The position numbers and the translations under genes are program-made. From an uncultured Prevotellaceae bacterium (GTDB taxonomy: Bacteria; Bacteroidota; Bacteroidia; Bacteroidales; Bacteroidaceae): a stretch of DNA of 6,938 bases. Below are positions 1 to 6,150 of this stretch, in pieces. The notes under the pieces were generated by a model. The model searched no databases. It was not told the DNA's origin and saw only the letters and a program-made list of their open reading frames with translations. The stretch lies in NCBI GenBank assembly GCA_958404085.1, contig CATXZX010000096.1, forward strand, positions 1 through 6,938, read 5' to 3'. Numbering within the stretch: position 1 is the first letter of the stretch; each line of letters begins with the position of its first letter.

Positions 1-264
1 GTGTTCCGTCGTGTAGTCGTATACCATTCTGTCAATCTCGGCGGTACTCATCCCTTCGCGTATTTTACTTTCTACATAATCCAATACACCGGTATTGATG
101 ATTCCGCTTTGACGGATTCCTTCAATTTGTTCCTCCGTTTTTATCAGTTTGTTTTTCGGAACTAAACAACCTTGATTCTGGAACGATAGGATTTTTTTGT
201 CAAGATCGCTTAGTGGTATGTCTTGAGAAACTCTCCAGTTTTTTATAATTCGTCTATGTATCAT
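1..264 (-). CDS. map: Type I methionine aminopeptidase, N-terminal part (cut by window edge)
   Basis: Reading the minus strand from ATG at 264 gives 88 uninterrupted codons to the window edge. Residues 40-88 carry the start of the type I MetAP (pita-bread, M24A) fold: IKTEEQIEGIRQSGIINTG, then a helix and EGMSTAEIDRMVYDY. The family removes the initiator methionine from nascent proteins in the cytosol using two metal ions. The metal-binding residues and the catalytic His lie beyond the edge and cannot be checked. About 39 residues (MIHRRIIKNW...LVPKNKL) precede the catalytic core, an N-terminal extension absent from the short E. coli-type enzyme. The start is supported by AAGGAG about 11 bases upstream and by a TAATTTTG box at 289-296. 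The gene is divergent from yicC. Family assignment is good; which of possibly several map paralogues it is cannot be told. Confidence 0.85.
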   Translation of the reverse strand, partial: MIHRRIIKNWRVSQDIPLSDLDKKILSFQNQGCLVPKNKLIKTEEQIEGIRQSGIINTGVLDYVESKIREGMSTAEIDRMVYDYTTEH

Positions 265-288
265 AATGAGTCATACTCCTTCAACTTG

Positions 289-296
289 CAAAATTA
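289..296 (-). promoter_or_regulatory. Candidate -7 box for map
   Basis: On the minus strand this reads TAATTTTG, matching the Bacteroidota -7 consensus TAnnTTTG. It would start transcription near 282 and leave a leader of roughly 20 bases before the ATG at 264. I find no good -33 TTG at the expected 19-21 base spacing, so this is a match to one box only. Confidence 0.4.
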
Positions 297-413
297 CAAT
301 TTTATTTATAGAAAGTCTTTGGCTGTATGGATTTATTTGTTCCGATTCATCAAGATACAGATTTAAATCGACTGCGACTGTCCGAAAGTTGCATTCGGGA
401 CCTTGTAATTTGG

Positions 414-450
414 ATTCGGAGGCCTGTATTTCAAAAAAGCAGGCCCGAAT
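414..450. repeat. Inverted repeat, 11-bp stem with 2-base bulge
   Basis: ATTCG-GA-GGCCTG at 414-426 pairs with CAGGCC-CGAAT at 440-450 around a 13-base A-rich loop. It is the strongest hairpin in the map-yicC spacer. Neither side is followed by a clear T-run, so it is not a canonical terminator. Its role is unknown. Confidence 0.5.
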
Positions 451-586
451 GACGTATGTCCGACGTTCGGCCTTAGGCTGAATCGGGCTTTGTCGTTATC
501 TATGCGCCCGTGTCGGTTACCGGATGATAAGGAATCGTTGTAACATGGCGTCTTGCAAATTAGGGCTAAGCACGTAGTACAAGTAT

Positions 587-600
587 TTTTAGGACTAAAA
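587..600. promoter_or_regulatory. Short dyad TTTTAG-GA-CTAAAA upstream of yicC
   Basis: Six-base arms are separated by GA, about 26 bases upstream of the yicC -7 box. The position and symmetry would suit a dimeric DNA-binding protein. In AT-rich intergenic DNA such a dyad can easily arise by chance. No regulator is identified. Confidence 0.15.
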
Positions 601-625
601 GAAAGGATAATTGGCAGAAATGACT

Positions 626-633
626 TAATTTTG
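626..633 (+). promoter_or_regulatory. Candidate -7 box for the yicC-gmk-nadD operon
   Basis: TAATTTTG matches the Bacteroidota TAnnTTTG box. Transcription would begin near 640, leaving a leader of about 18 AT-rich bases before the yicC ATG at 658. The only nearby TTGG (611-614) is too close to act as a normal -33 element. Confidence 0.45.
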
Positions 634-657
634 CGTCAGTTAATTAAATACGTATAT

Positions 658-1533
658 ATGATACAATCAATGACCGGCTACGGAAAAGCCACAGCTGTAT
701 TCGAAGAAAAAAAAATACACGTTGAAATAAAATCCCTTAATAGCAAGAATTTAGATCTTTCTACCCGTATAGCGACTCTTTATCGTGAAAAAGAGATGGA
801 AATCCGTTCCCGCATCGCACAGCGTATCGAACGTGGCAAGGTGGACTTTACGTTGTGGATCGAGAAGGAGGACTGCGCTTCATCCGCTGCTCTCAATGAA
901 TCCGTTATTCAGAATTACATCAAACAAATAAAGACGATTTGCTCTAACCAGGCCGTGGACGAACCGTCTGATTGGTGGAACATCTTGATCCAGATGCCCG
1001 ATGTAACCAAAAATTCGGTCAACGAATTGTTGACCGAAGAGGAGTGGGCTGTGGTCAATCAGGCCGTGGATGAATCGATTGAGCAATTGATAGCCTTTAG
1101 AGTACAGGAGGGAAAGGCTTTGGAAAAGAAGTTTATGGCTAATCTGGATCGAATCGAGGCGTTGCAGCGGGAATTGGAACCTTTTGAGGCATCTCGAGTT
1201 GAAAAGATTCGTTCGCGGCTGGTTGACAGTCTGGCGGCGATACCCGAAGTGGAATACGATAAAAACCGGTTGGAACAGGAATTGATTTATTATATCGAGA
1301 AACTGGATATCAACGAAGAGAAGCAGCGCCTGACCAATCATTTGGCTTATTTCCGGCAGACCATGGCCAACGGACATGGCCAAGGGAAAAAATTAGGATT
1401 TATCGCACAAGAAATGGGGCGCGAAATCAATACGACCGGCAGTAAAAGCAATCAGGCCGAAATGCAGAATATCGTCGTGAAGATGAAGGACGAACTGGAG
1501 CAGATAAAAGAGCAGGTATTAAACGTTATGTAA
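658..1533 (+). CDS. yicC: YicC/YloC family endoribonuclease
   Basis: The protein has 291 residues, the usual family length. It begins MIQSMTGYGKA, the hallmark N-terminus, so the start at 658 is preferred over an in-frame ATG at 553 that would add 35 unrelated residues. The C-terminal block FIAQEMGREINTTGSK (about 248-263), followed by a helix to the end, is the conserved DUF1732-type region with the acidic and arginine residues proposed for catalysis. The middle (about 150-235) is helical and charged, consistent with coiled-coil packing in an oligomer. Family members are metal-dependent endoribonucleases of the cytosol; E. coli YicC affects small-RNA decay. The targets in this organism are unknown. 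It is the first gene of an operon with gmk, which starts 23 bases downstream, a pairing seen in many bacteria. There is no Shine-Dalgarno sequence, as is common in Bacteroidota. Confidence 0.93.
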   Translation: MIQSMTGYGKATAVFEEKKIHVEIKSLNSKNLDLSTRIATLYREKEMEIRSRIAQRIERGKVDFTLWIEKEDCASSAALNESVIQNYIKQIKTICSNQAVDEPSDWWNILIQMPDVTKNSVNELLTEEEWAVVNQAVDESIEQLIAFRVQEGKALEKKFMANLDRIEALQRELEPFEASRVEKIRSRLVDSLAAIPEVEYDKNRLEQELIYYIEKLDINEEKQRLTNHLAYFRQTMANGHGQGKKLGFIAQEMGREINTTGSKSNQAEMQNIVVKMKDELEQIKEQVLNVM

Positions 1534-1556
1534 AAAAATCGGTTTAAACAACAGTT

Positions 1557-2132
1557 ATGGCAAACGAAGGTAAAATGATTGTTTTTTCTGCTCCGAGCGG
1601 GAGCGGCAAGAGTACGCTGATAAACTATCTGATGACTCAAGGGCTCGGCCTTCAGTTCTCCATCAGTGCGACGAGCCGTCCCCCGAGGGGAACCGAGAAA
1701 AATGGAGTGGAGTATTATTTCCTGAATCCCGAAGAGTTTCGGGCCCATATCGACGCCGGTGACTTTCTGGAATACGAGGAGGTATACAAAGACCGTTATT
1801 ATGGAACGCTCAAATCGCAGGTAGAGAAACAGGTGGCAGAAGGACACCATGTCGTCTTCGACGTAGATGTACTGGGCGGTTGCAATATCAAGGAATATTA
1901 TGGCAATCGTGCATGCAGTATCTTCATTCAGCCCCCTTCGGTAAAGGCCTTGCGCGAACGTCTTGAAAATAGAGGGACCGATGCGCCGGACGTGATACAG
2001 ACCCGTATAGAACGGGCTGAATACGAACTCGGCTTTGCTCCGAAGTTTGACCATGTGGTTGTAAATGATGATTTGGAAAAGGCAAAAGCGGAGGTCTTGT
2101 CTGTTGTCCGTCGTTTTTTGGAGGAAGGATGA
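1557..2132 (+). CDS. gmk: Guanylate kinase
   Basis: A 191-residue cytosolic kinase that converts GMP and ATP to GDP and ADP, an essential step in GTP/dGTP supply. The P-loop is APSGSGKST at residues 12-20. The GMP-binding region follows: ISATSRPPRGTEKNGVEYYFL (about 36-56), matching the family's TTRxPRxxExxGxxYxF pattern with Ser in place of the first Thr. VVFDVDVLGG (about 99-108) is the Walker B-like strand. The arginine-rich lid segment LENRGTDAPDVIQTRI (about 136-151) closes over ATP. Length and motif order are normal and nothing is missing. It lies 23 bases after yicC and its stop overlaps the nadD start (ATGA), so the three genes are probably co-transcribed and gmk/nadD translation coupled. 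Confidence 0.97.
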   Translation: MANEGKMIVFSAPSGSGKSTLINYLMTQGLGLQFSISATSRPPRGTEKNGVEYYFLNPEEFRAHIDAGDFLEYEEVYKDRYYGTLKSQVEKQVAEGHHVVFDVDVLGGCNIKEYYGNRACSIFIQPPSVKALRERLENRGTDAPDVIQTRIERAEYELGFAPKFDHVVVNDDLEKAKAEVLSVVRRFLEEG

Positions 2133-2719
2133 TTCGTACCGGCATATTTGGTGGTTCCTTTAATCCGATACATATCGGACATATCGGGTTGGCCGGCGAA
2201 TTATGCGCTAAGGGTTATGTTGATGAGGTGTGGCTGATGGTCTCACCTCATAATCCTTTAAAGGCGCAAGATTCTCTTTTAGATGAAAATATTCGCCTGG
2301 AACTTGCCCGGATGGCGGTAGAAGGAACACCGCATGTCTTAGTGTCTGATTTTGAATTCCGGTTGCCGCGTCCTTCATACATGTATCAGACATTAAAGGA
2401 ATTGTCATCCTGCTATCCCGACAGGCAATTTCATCTGATTATCGGGACCGATAACTGGCTTTGTTTTGACAAATGGAAAAATGCAAGTAACATTTTGCGT
2501 CACTATCCGATCATCGTTTATCCGCGTCCTGGCTATCCGGCCGTTTCTTTCCAGGTTCCGGAAGAAGCGTATCGTGTAACGCTGGCTCACGACATGCCTC
2601 TCTTTACTGTCAGTTCCACTGAAATTCGTGAAATGATTCGTGAAGGGACAGACCTTACGCCTTATCTTCCGTCGTGCGTTATAGACGAAATACGTAAAAA
2701 AGGATTATACAAGGATTGA
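2129..2719 (+). CDS. nadD: Nicotinate (nicotinamide) nucleotide adenylyltransferase
   Basis: A 196-residue enzyme that joins nicotinate mononucleotide to ATP to make deamido-NAD and pyrophosphate, the penultimate step of NAD synthesis. The N-terminal nucleotidyltransferase signature is GIFGGSFNPIHIGHIGLA (5-22), with the HxGH pair at His15 and His18. IIGTDNW (104-110) is the IGxDN substrate-pocket motif, and VSSTEIREMIREG (161-173) is the ISSTxIR phosphate-binding motif near the C-terminus. The length matches NadD. The start ATG overlaps the gmk stop by four bases (ATGA), which fits translational coupling and defines the start. A possible small ORF begins three bases after its stop. Confidence 0.96.
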   Translation: MIRTGIFGGSFNPIHIGHIGLAGELCAKGYVDEVWLMVSPHNPLKAQDSLLDENIRLELARMAVEGTPHVLVSDFEFRLPRPSYMYQTLKELSSCYPDRQFHLIIGTDNWLCFDKWKNASNILRHYPIIVYPRPGYPAVSFQVPEEAYRVTLAHDMPLFTVSSTEIREMIREGTDLTPYLPSCVIDEIRKKGLYKD

Positions 2720-2722
2720 TCC

Positions 2723-2857
2723 ATGGTAATTGAGGAGAAACGTATGACGAAGGAGGGAAGACGGCCGCAAAATGTGATAGTAATGGATTCATTGCAAAAT
2801 TTGGAAAATGGCTTGTTCAATTTTTCTGGCGATGAAGACTGTTGCGAAAAGTATTGA
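2723..2857 (+). CDS. Possible small protein, 44 residues, directly after nadD
   Basis: This frame starts three bases after the nadD stop and encodes MVIEEKRMTKEGRRPQNV..., ending GDEDCCEKY. The N-terminal part is basic and charged, the tail is acidic with two adjacent cysteines, and there is no signal peptide or membrane segment. AAGG lies about eight bases before the first ATG. GAGGAG lies six bases before an in-frame ATG at 2744, which would give 37 residues and has the better ribosome-binding site. I recognise no family. Its position favours translation by read-on from nadD, but chance is quite possible because the frame is short. Confidence 0.3.
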   Translation: MVIEEKRMTKEGRRPQNVIVMDSLQNLENGLFNFSGDEDCCEKY

Positions 2858-3090
2858 ATTGCTTTCGGTTGTTTGTATTTCCGATATGTTCGGATTTTCG
2901 TCGACCGCATATATCAGTCTTTATGTGTAACGCCATTTACGTGGTGAAACCTGTGAAGTTCAGAGATGAATTATAACAGGAAAAAGCGTAAAATCATCCT
3001 TTCATCAAAGAAAACGGACAGACATTTTCCTGATGAAAGGATGATGTGTGCTTATATGGCTGTTCTTATTGCTTTTTACGAAGTGTGCGG
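2858..3090. other. Convergent spacer between nadD operon and malQ
   Basis: No credible gene is seen. Open frames on either strand here have no family features and run into malQ antisense or the nadD tail. The notable element is the long hairpin at 2993-3045. After it on the plus side come T-rich stretches (3061-3079) without a clean stem immediately before them. Confidence 0.5.
2993..3045 (-). terminator. Long hairpin, probable malQ terminator (perhaps bidirectional)
   Basis: ATCATCCTTTCATCA (2993-3007) and TGATGAAAGGATGAT (3031-3045) are perfect 15-base complements. Inside them GAAAA (3010-3014) can pair with TTTTC (3025-3029), making a near-continuous 20-bp stem with a 10-base loop. On the minus strand the stem is followed by TTTTACGCTTTTT, and it begins about 45 bases after the malQ stop, which suits termination of malQ. 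On the plus strand the downstream sequence is less T-rich, so termination of the nadD operon there is only possible. The arms are AT-rich compared with a textbook intrinsic terminator. Confidence 0.6.
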
Positions 3091-5811
3091 TTATAGTACG
3101 GTGTCGTGTTCATCTTTATCGCGGTGGGTCTGGACAATAGTGTTACGGATCTTTTCATTAAAATCGGAGTGGACAATCAGTTCTTCGAGGGTAATGTGCA
3201 TCCTGTAACGCCAATATTGGTCGGGGTTTGTCGGTTCGTTGATTTGTTCCGTCTGAGGATCTTTGGCCATGAGGGCCGGACTGATAGCCAACCAGTCTTG
3301 TAAAGCTATAAGACACAGCATGGAAGGGCTTTCGAGGTGCTGCCGGATATTTTTTTCACAAAGTGAAGCCGACAACTCCGCAGGCGGTTCCCCGTCTTTG
3401 CCTAAAACATGGCGGAAAAACTCGCGTCGGGTATCACTGTCGGCACGTTCCCACCACAAACGTATGGGTGGCATATCGTGTGTTGCGATGGTGGCAACCG
3501 ACAGGTAGGGGTATCGGGTCGGATTGCCGAATCGTACACCATATTCTTTGGGCATCCGCTGAATTTCAAGCGAAAGTATTTGTAATTCATTCAATGCCCA
3601 TTTGACGCTTTCGGGAATCATTCCCAAATCTTCGGCACATGCCAACATCTGTGTGGCTTCTATGACGTGCGGCAGCTTTTTCATGGCCTCGTCATACCAG
3701 TATTGATTGTGGCGTTGATAGAAGAAATCATTGTATATACAGTTGTAGATGTGCTGTTCATTCGCTGAAAGAGCCTGGAAGGCTTCGGTCTTTTGAGCTG
3801 AGATACGTGGATGATATCCTGGCGAATAGGGGTCTTCTATAAGGAGACGGTTAAAAAGCAGAGTGCAAAGCGGTTCGTACAAATCAGCGTCTTTCGGGTT
3901 TGCGGAGAAATAGGAAAGGAGTTTCCGTTGAGTTCCGTATTCGGGTTTGAATGCCCATTGTTCGGGAGCGATGCGTTGTAAAAAAGTATCAGCTACATAG
4001 GATGATGAATGGCCGAACAATTTGTTCAGATAATCCGTACTGATATGAGGGCTTGTCAGGCGTTTCTTATCGAATACCAATCCGTGTGCCTCAATCTCTT
4101 CTATGGAGAGGGGTATGGCAGGGGCGAAGTGGCCCATCAGACCGCTTATGTAGTCTTGTGGAATCTCCCATATCCGGAAAAAACCGAGGACATGGTCAAT
4201 GCGGTATGCATCGAAATATTCGGCCATTTGCGTGAGGCGCTGTTTCCACCAGGAGCAATTGTCTTTCAACATGGCTGGCCAGTTATAGGTGGGGAATCCC
4301 CAGTTTTGGCCGTCGACTGAAAAATCGTCGGGCGGAGCGCCGGCCTGGCTGTTGAAGTGGAAATAATGAGGGTCGACCCAGGCAGGAACGCTGTTCCGGC
4401 TGATTCCGATAGGAATGTCGCCTTTAAGGATAATTCCCTTTTCGCGGGCATGGCGATGGACCGCACACATCTGCTCATGCAACTTGAATTGCAGGTAACA
4501 ATAGAAGGCAGTTTGTTCGGATGCTTCCTTGTCGGTATCAATAAACTGTTTCGCTTTATCGGAATCATAGACTTGCCATTTGTCGGGCCATAGCCGGAAA
4601 TCGGCGGTATGGTAGAGGTCGCGGAGGTAGGAGAATAGCGCATAAGGCAATAGCCAGTGTTTGCTCGTATTGAGGAAATGCCGGTATGCTTGCGATTTTA
4701 GTTCCCGACGGCCCGATTCGCGGAAATAACAGGATATGTAATCTCTTTTTAATCGGTTTACGCGCTCGTAATCTACCTGCGGAAGTATATTGATTTCTTG
4801 TCGGGTGCGCTCGAATTTCTCTCTCAGACGAACATCGCGCAGTTTACCAAGCGATGACAGATCGAGGTACATAGGATGTAAGGCAAAGACCGAGACCGAA
4901 TTGTATGGATAGGAATCTTTCCATGTGTGCGATTGCGTTGTGTCGTTGATGGGCAGTAGCTGTATGGCGCTCATTTTGACGCTTGAGGCCCAATCAATGA
5001 GGGTATGCAGATCGCCGAAGTCACCCACACCGTAACTTTGGTTACTACGCAGGGAGAACAATGGGATAACTACACCCGCACCATGCCACAGTGAGGTTGG
5101 GATGCGAACAGGGTTTTCTTCTTTCTTTATATAATAGGTAGAGGGATAATGGGCAAGAGGAATGGAAAAAGTGCGGTCGGGGCCGGATTCCCATTGCGTT
5201 AATTGCGAGTTGTCCGCATCCAATACGATAAATTTATAGGAGAAACATTCTTTGAGCTTGTCGGCATCTATCCGGACAGACCATCTGAAAGCCGATATGC
5301 GTGTCATTTTTAGGCAGGAATCCGGATTCCAGCAGCCTAAGGCCGGAATATTGCCGCATAACCCTAATATGCGATTGGCCGGAAGTACGGCTCCTGTCGT
5401 GAATTCAACAGTCCGGTCGGTTGAGGTCGAATGTTCTTCTTGAGAAGGTTTTGGCGCATAAATGCACCGTTCCAGAGCGTCGGTATGCAGATAGCGGTCG
5501 TTCTCTGTATCATGCCAGCAATCGAAAAGGAAATGTTCTGCCGAAGAATCAGCGCCGTGCAAATTTAAAATATGTCCCTGCTTTTCTGTACGAGCGGGCT
5601 GGTCGTGAAAAAATACAGAATAGCTGTATCGGATTTGTTGGAATTTAATGTCTGTGTGGAGGACACCGTACCATGTCTGGCCATCGTCGGACTTCAGATT
5701 GGTTTCTTGCCGGGCAACAGGTTTTTCGGCTTCGCTGTCATAAAAGAGGGTTGTAACCGAAAGGGCTTCGCCCCACTGTGTATGATAGTGGATGGAAAAG
5801 TGAATGTTCAT
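3091..5811 (-). CDS. malQ: 4-alpha-glucanotransferase, DPE2-like with two starch-binding domains (GH77)
   Basis: A 906-residue amylomaltase that transfers alpha-1,4-glucan segments between maltooligosaccharides or glycogen, with a probable role in cytosolic maltose/glycogen metabolism. Two CBM20-like domains precede the catalytic part. The first starts at once (HYHTQWGEALSV, about 6-17). The second lies at about 133-225 and contains GLCGNIPALGCWNP. The GH77 barrel begins near residue 242 (WHGAGVVIPLFSLRS, then SYGVGDFGDL). Visible catalytic positions are Asp539 in YRIDHVLGFFRIWEIP (nucleophile), Glu727 in CAEDLGMIP (acid/base) and Asp779 in ATHDMPP (transition-state stabiliser). GDIPIGISRNSVPAWVDP and GAPPDDFSVDGQNWGFPTYNW are further family blocks. 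The layout resembles plant DPE2 and Bacteroidota MalQ rather than the shorter E. coli type. The start at 5811 is chosen over an ATG at 5862 because the first CBM20 strand begins right after it. The gene stands alone, convergent with nadD and divergent from a small RNA. Confidence 0.95.
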   Translation of the reverse strand: MNIHFSIHYHTQWGEALSVTTLFYDSEAEKPVARQETNLKSDDGQTWYGVLHTDIKFQQIRYSYSVFFHDQPARTEKQGHILNLHGADSSAEHFLFDCWHDTENDRYLHTDALERCIYAPKPSQEEHSTSTDRTVEFTTGAVLPANRILGLCGNIPALGCWNPDSCLKMTRISAFRWSVRIDADKLKECFSYKFIVLDADNSQLTQWESGPDRTFSIPLAHYPSTYYIKKEENPVRIPTSLWHGAGVVIPLFSLRSNQSYGVGDFGDLHTLIDWASSVKMSAIQLLPINDTTQSHTWKDSYPYNSVSVFALHPMYLDLSSLGKLRDVRLREKFERTRQEINILPQVDYERVNRLKRDYISCYFRESGRRELKSQAYRHFLNTSKHWLLPYALFSYLRDLYHTADFRLWPDKWQVYDSDKAKQFIDTDKEASEQTAFYCYLQFKLHEQMCAVHRHAREKGIILKGDIPIGISRNSVPAWVDPHYFHFNSQAGAPPDDFSVDGQNWGFPTYNWPAMLKDNCSWWKQRLTQMAEYFDAYRIDHVLGFFRIWEIPQDYISGLMGHFAPAIPLSIEEIEAHGLVFDKKRLTSPHISTDYLNKLFGHSSSYVADTFLQRIAPEQWAFKPEYGTQRKLLSYFSANPKDADLYEPLCTLLFNRLLIEDPYSPGYHPRISAQKTEAFQALSANEQHIYNCIYNDFFYQRHNQYWYDEAMKKLPHVIEATQMLACAEDLGMIPESVKWALNELQILSLEIQRMPKEYGVRFGNPTRYPYLSVATIATHDMPPIRLWWERADSDTRREFFRHVLGKDGEPPAELSASLCEKNIRQHLESPSMLCLIALQDWLAISPALMAKDPQTEQINEPTNPDQYWRYRMHITLEELIVHSDFNEKIRNTIVQTHRDKDEHDTVL

Positions 5812-5838
5812 TATAATGGATTTTGGCGTTTTGAGATT

Positions 5839-5846
5839 CAAAAATA
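5839..5846 (-). promoter_or_regulatory. Candidate -7 box for malQ
   Basis: The minus strand reads TATTTTTG, a TAnnTTTG match, 28 bases before the malQ start codon, giving a leader of about 20 bases. A TTTG at 5860-5863 lies only 13 bases upstream, too close for the usual -33 spacing, so support comes from the -7 box alone. Confidence 0.4.
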
Positions 5847-5865
5847 CAAAAAAAAGCGGCAAACA

Positions 5866-5896
5866 TTGGCTGCATAAAATGTTTTTTGTATCTTTG
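5866..5896 (+). promoter_or_regulatory. Strong Bacteroidota-type promoter for the small RNA
   Basis: TTGG at 5866-5869 and TATCTTTG at 5889-5896 are separated by 19 bases, which matches the -33/-7 promoter arrangement of Bacteroidota well. Transcription would start around 5902-5904, exactly at the base of the terminal stem of the downstream RNA. It is the best promoter in the window by both sequence and spacing, along with the one for the gene at 6151-6600. Confidence 0.75.
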
Positions 5897-5902
5897 CTTA
5901 TA

Positions 5903-6085
5903 GAAAAGCTGTGTCGGTTAGATTGGGATACTCATCAATAATAAACTGAAAACCGAGATTGCTCCTCTTGCTGATGGCGGGCCACGCCCTTCGGGGTAGC
6001 TTTATGCCGGTGGATTACAAAAGCGGAGGGCGCTCAAATCTTATAAAACTCGGAGTTTCATCACATCATCGACATAGCTTTTTTG
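5903..6085 (+). ncRNA. Structured small RNA of about 182 nt, 6S-like architecture
   Basis: A good promoter ends just upstream and no credible protein is present. The two ends pair over 13 bp: AAAAGCTGTGTCG (5904-5916) with CGACATAGCTTTT (6070-6082), including one G-U pair, and the 3' arm runs into six Ts (6079-6084), a natural 3' end. Inside, AAACT (5943-5947) and CCGAG (5953-5957) pair with CTCGG-AGTTT (6049-6058). GC/CCTCT (5961-5968) and GC (5970-5971) pair with 6023-6033. CCAC (5982-5985) pairs with GTGG (6010-6013), and CCC-TTCG-GGG (5987-5996) makes a cUUCGg tetraloop. The result is a rod with a large asymmetric internal loop (27 bases on the 5' side, 11 on the 3' side), the general plan of 6S RNA, which binds RNA polymerase holoenzyme. 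It could instead be another Bacteroidales RNA family such as the Bacteroidales-1 motif. That it is an RNA gene is well supported; the family is inference. Confidence 0.7.
6070..6084 (+). terminator. 3' end of the small RNA (terminal-stem arm plus T-run)
   Basis: The 3' arm of the closing stem is followed directly by TTTTTT. Because its partner arm is about 155 bases upstream, this would act as a terminator only after the whole RNA has folded, or the end may be set by processing. Confidence 0.45.
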
Positions 6086-6150
6086 TTTGTTCGAATAGAG
6101 CTCCCTTTATGCTCCACCTTATTTATAATAGCGCTTTTACGACGTGAGTG

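Larger units (their letters stand above)
265..625. other. Gene-free divergent spacer with several inverted repeats
   Basis: No convincing protein is seen here. A 71-codon plus-strand frame at 266-481 has no recognisable family or start signal. The middle is rich in short stems: GTCC-GAA (380-386) with TTC-g-GGAC (394-401); ATTCG (414-418) plus GGCCTG (421-426) with CAGGCC (440-445) plus CGAAT (446-450); GCCCGA (443-448) with TCGGGC (483-488), which competes with the previous stem; and the small palindrome CGGTTACCG at 514-522. These could be a transcribed structured leader, an unrecognised RNA, or chance. No tRNA, rRNA or known riboswitch core was recognised. Confidence 0.4.

Noticed and set aside
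266..481. 71-codon plus-strand frame in the map-yicC spacer
   Set aside because: It has no recognisable domain and no ribosome-binding site, its start overlaps the map leader on the other strand, and it spans the hairpins. It is most likely chance.
553..657. 35-residue N-terminal extension of YicC from an upstream in-frame ATG
   Set aside because: The family begins MIQSMTGYG at 658, and the candidate -7 box at 626-633 places the transcript start downstream of 553.
880..1383. 167-codon minus-strand frame antisense to yicC
   Set aside because: It is a shadow of the yicC codon pattern with no domain or promoter. The same applies to the minus-strand frame at 1452-2054 over gmk.
2662..2910. 82-codon minus-strand frame over the nadD end
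   Set aside because: Its composition is low in information, it has no family features, and it overlaps the end of nadD antisense.
2966..3208. 80-codon plus-strand frame between nadD and malQ
   Set aside because: It runs through the long hairpin and then antisense to the malQ C-terminus, and has no family features.
5812..5862. 17-residue extension of MalQ from an ATG at 5862
   Set aside because: It would start upstream of the -7 box at 5839-5846, and the family's first CBM20 strand begins directly after the ATG at 5811.
5959..6147. 62-codon plus-strand frame inside the small RNA region
   Set aside because: It overlaps the paired arms and T-run of the structured RNA, has no start signal, and shows no family resemblance.
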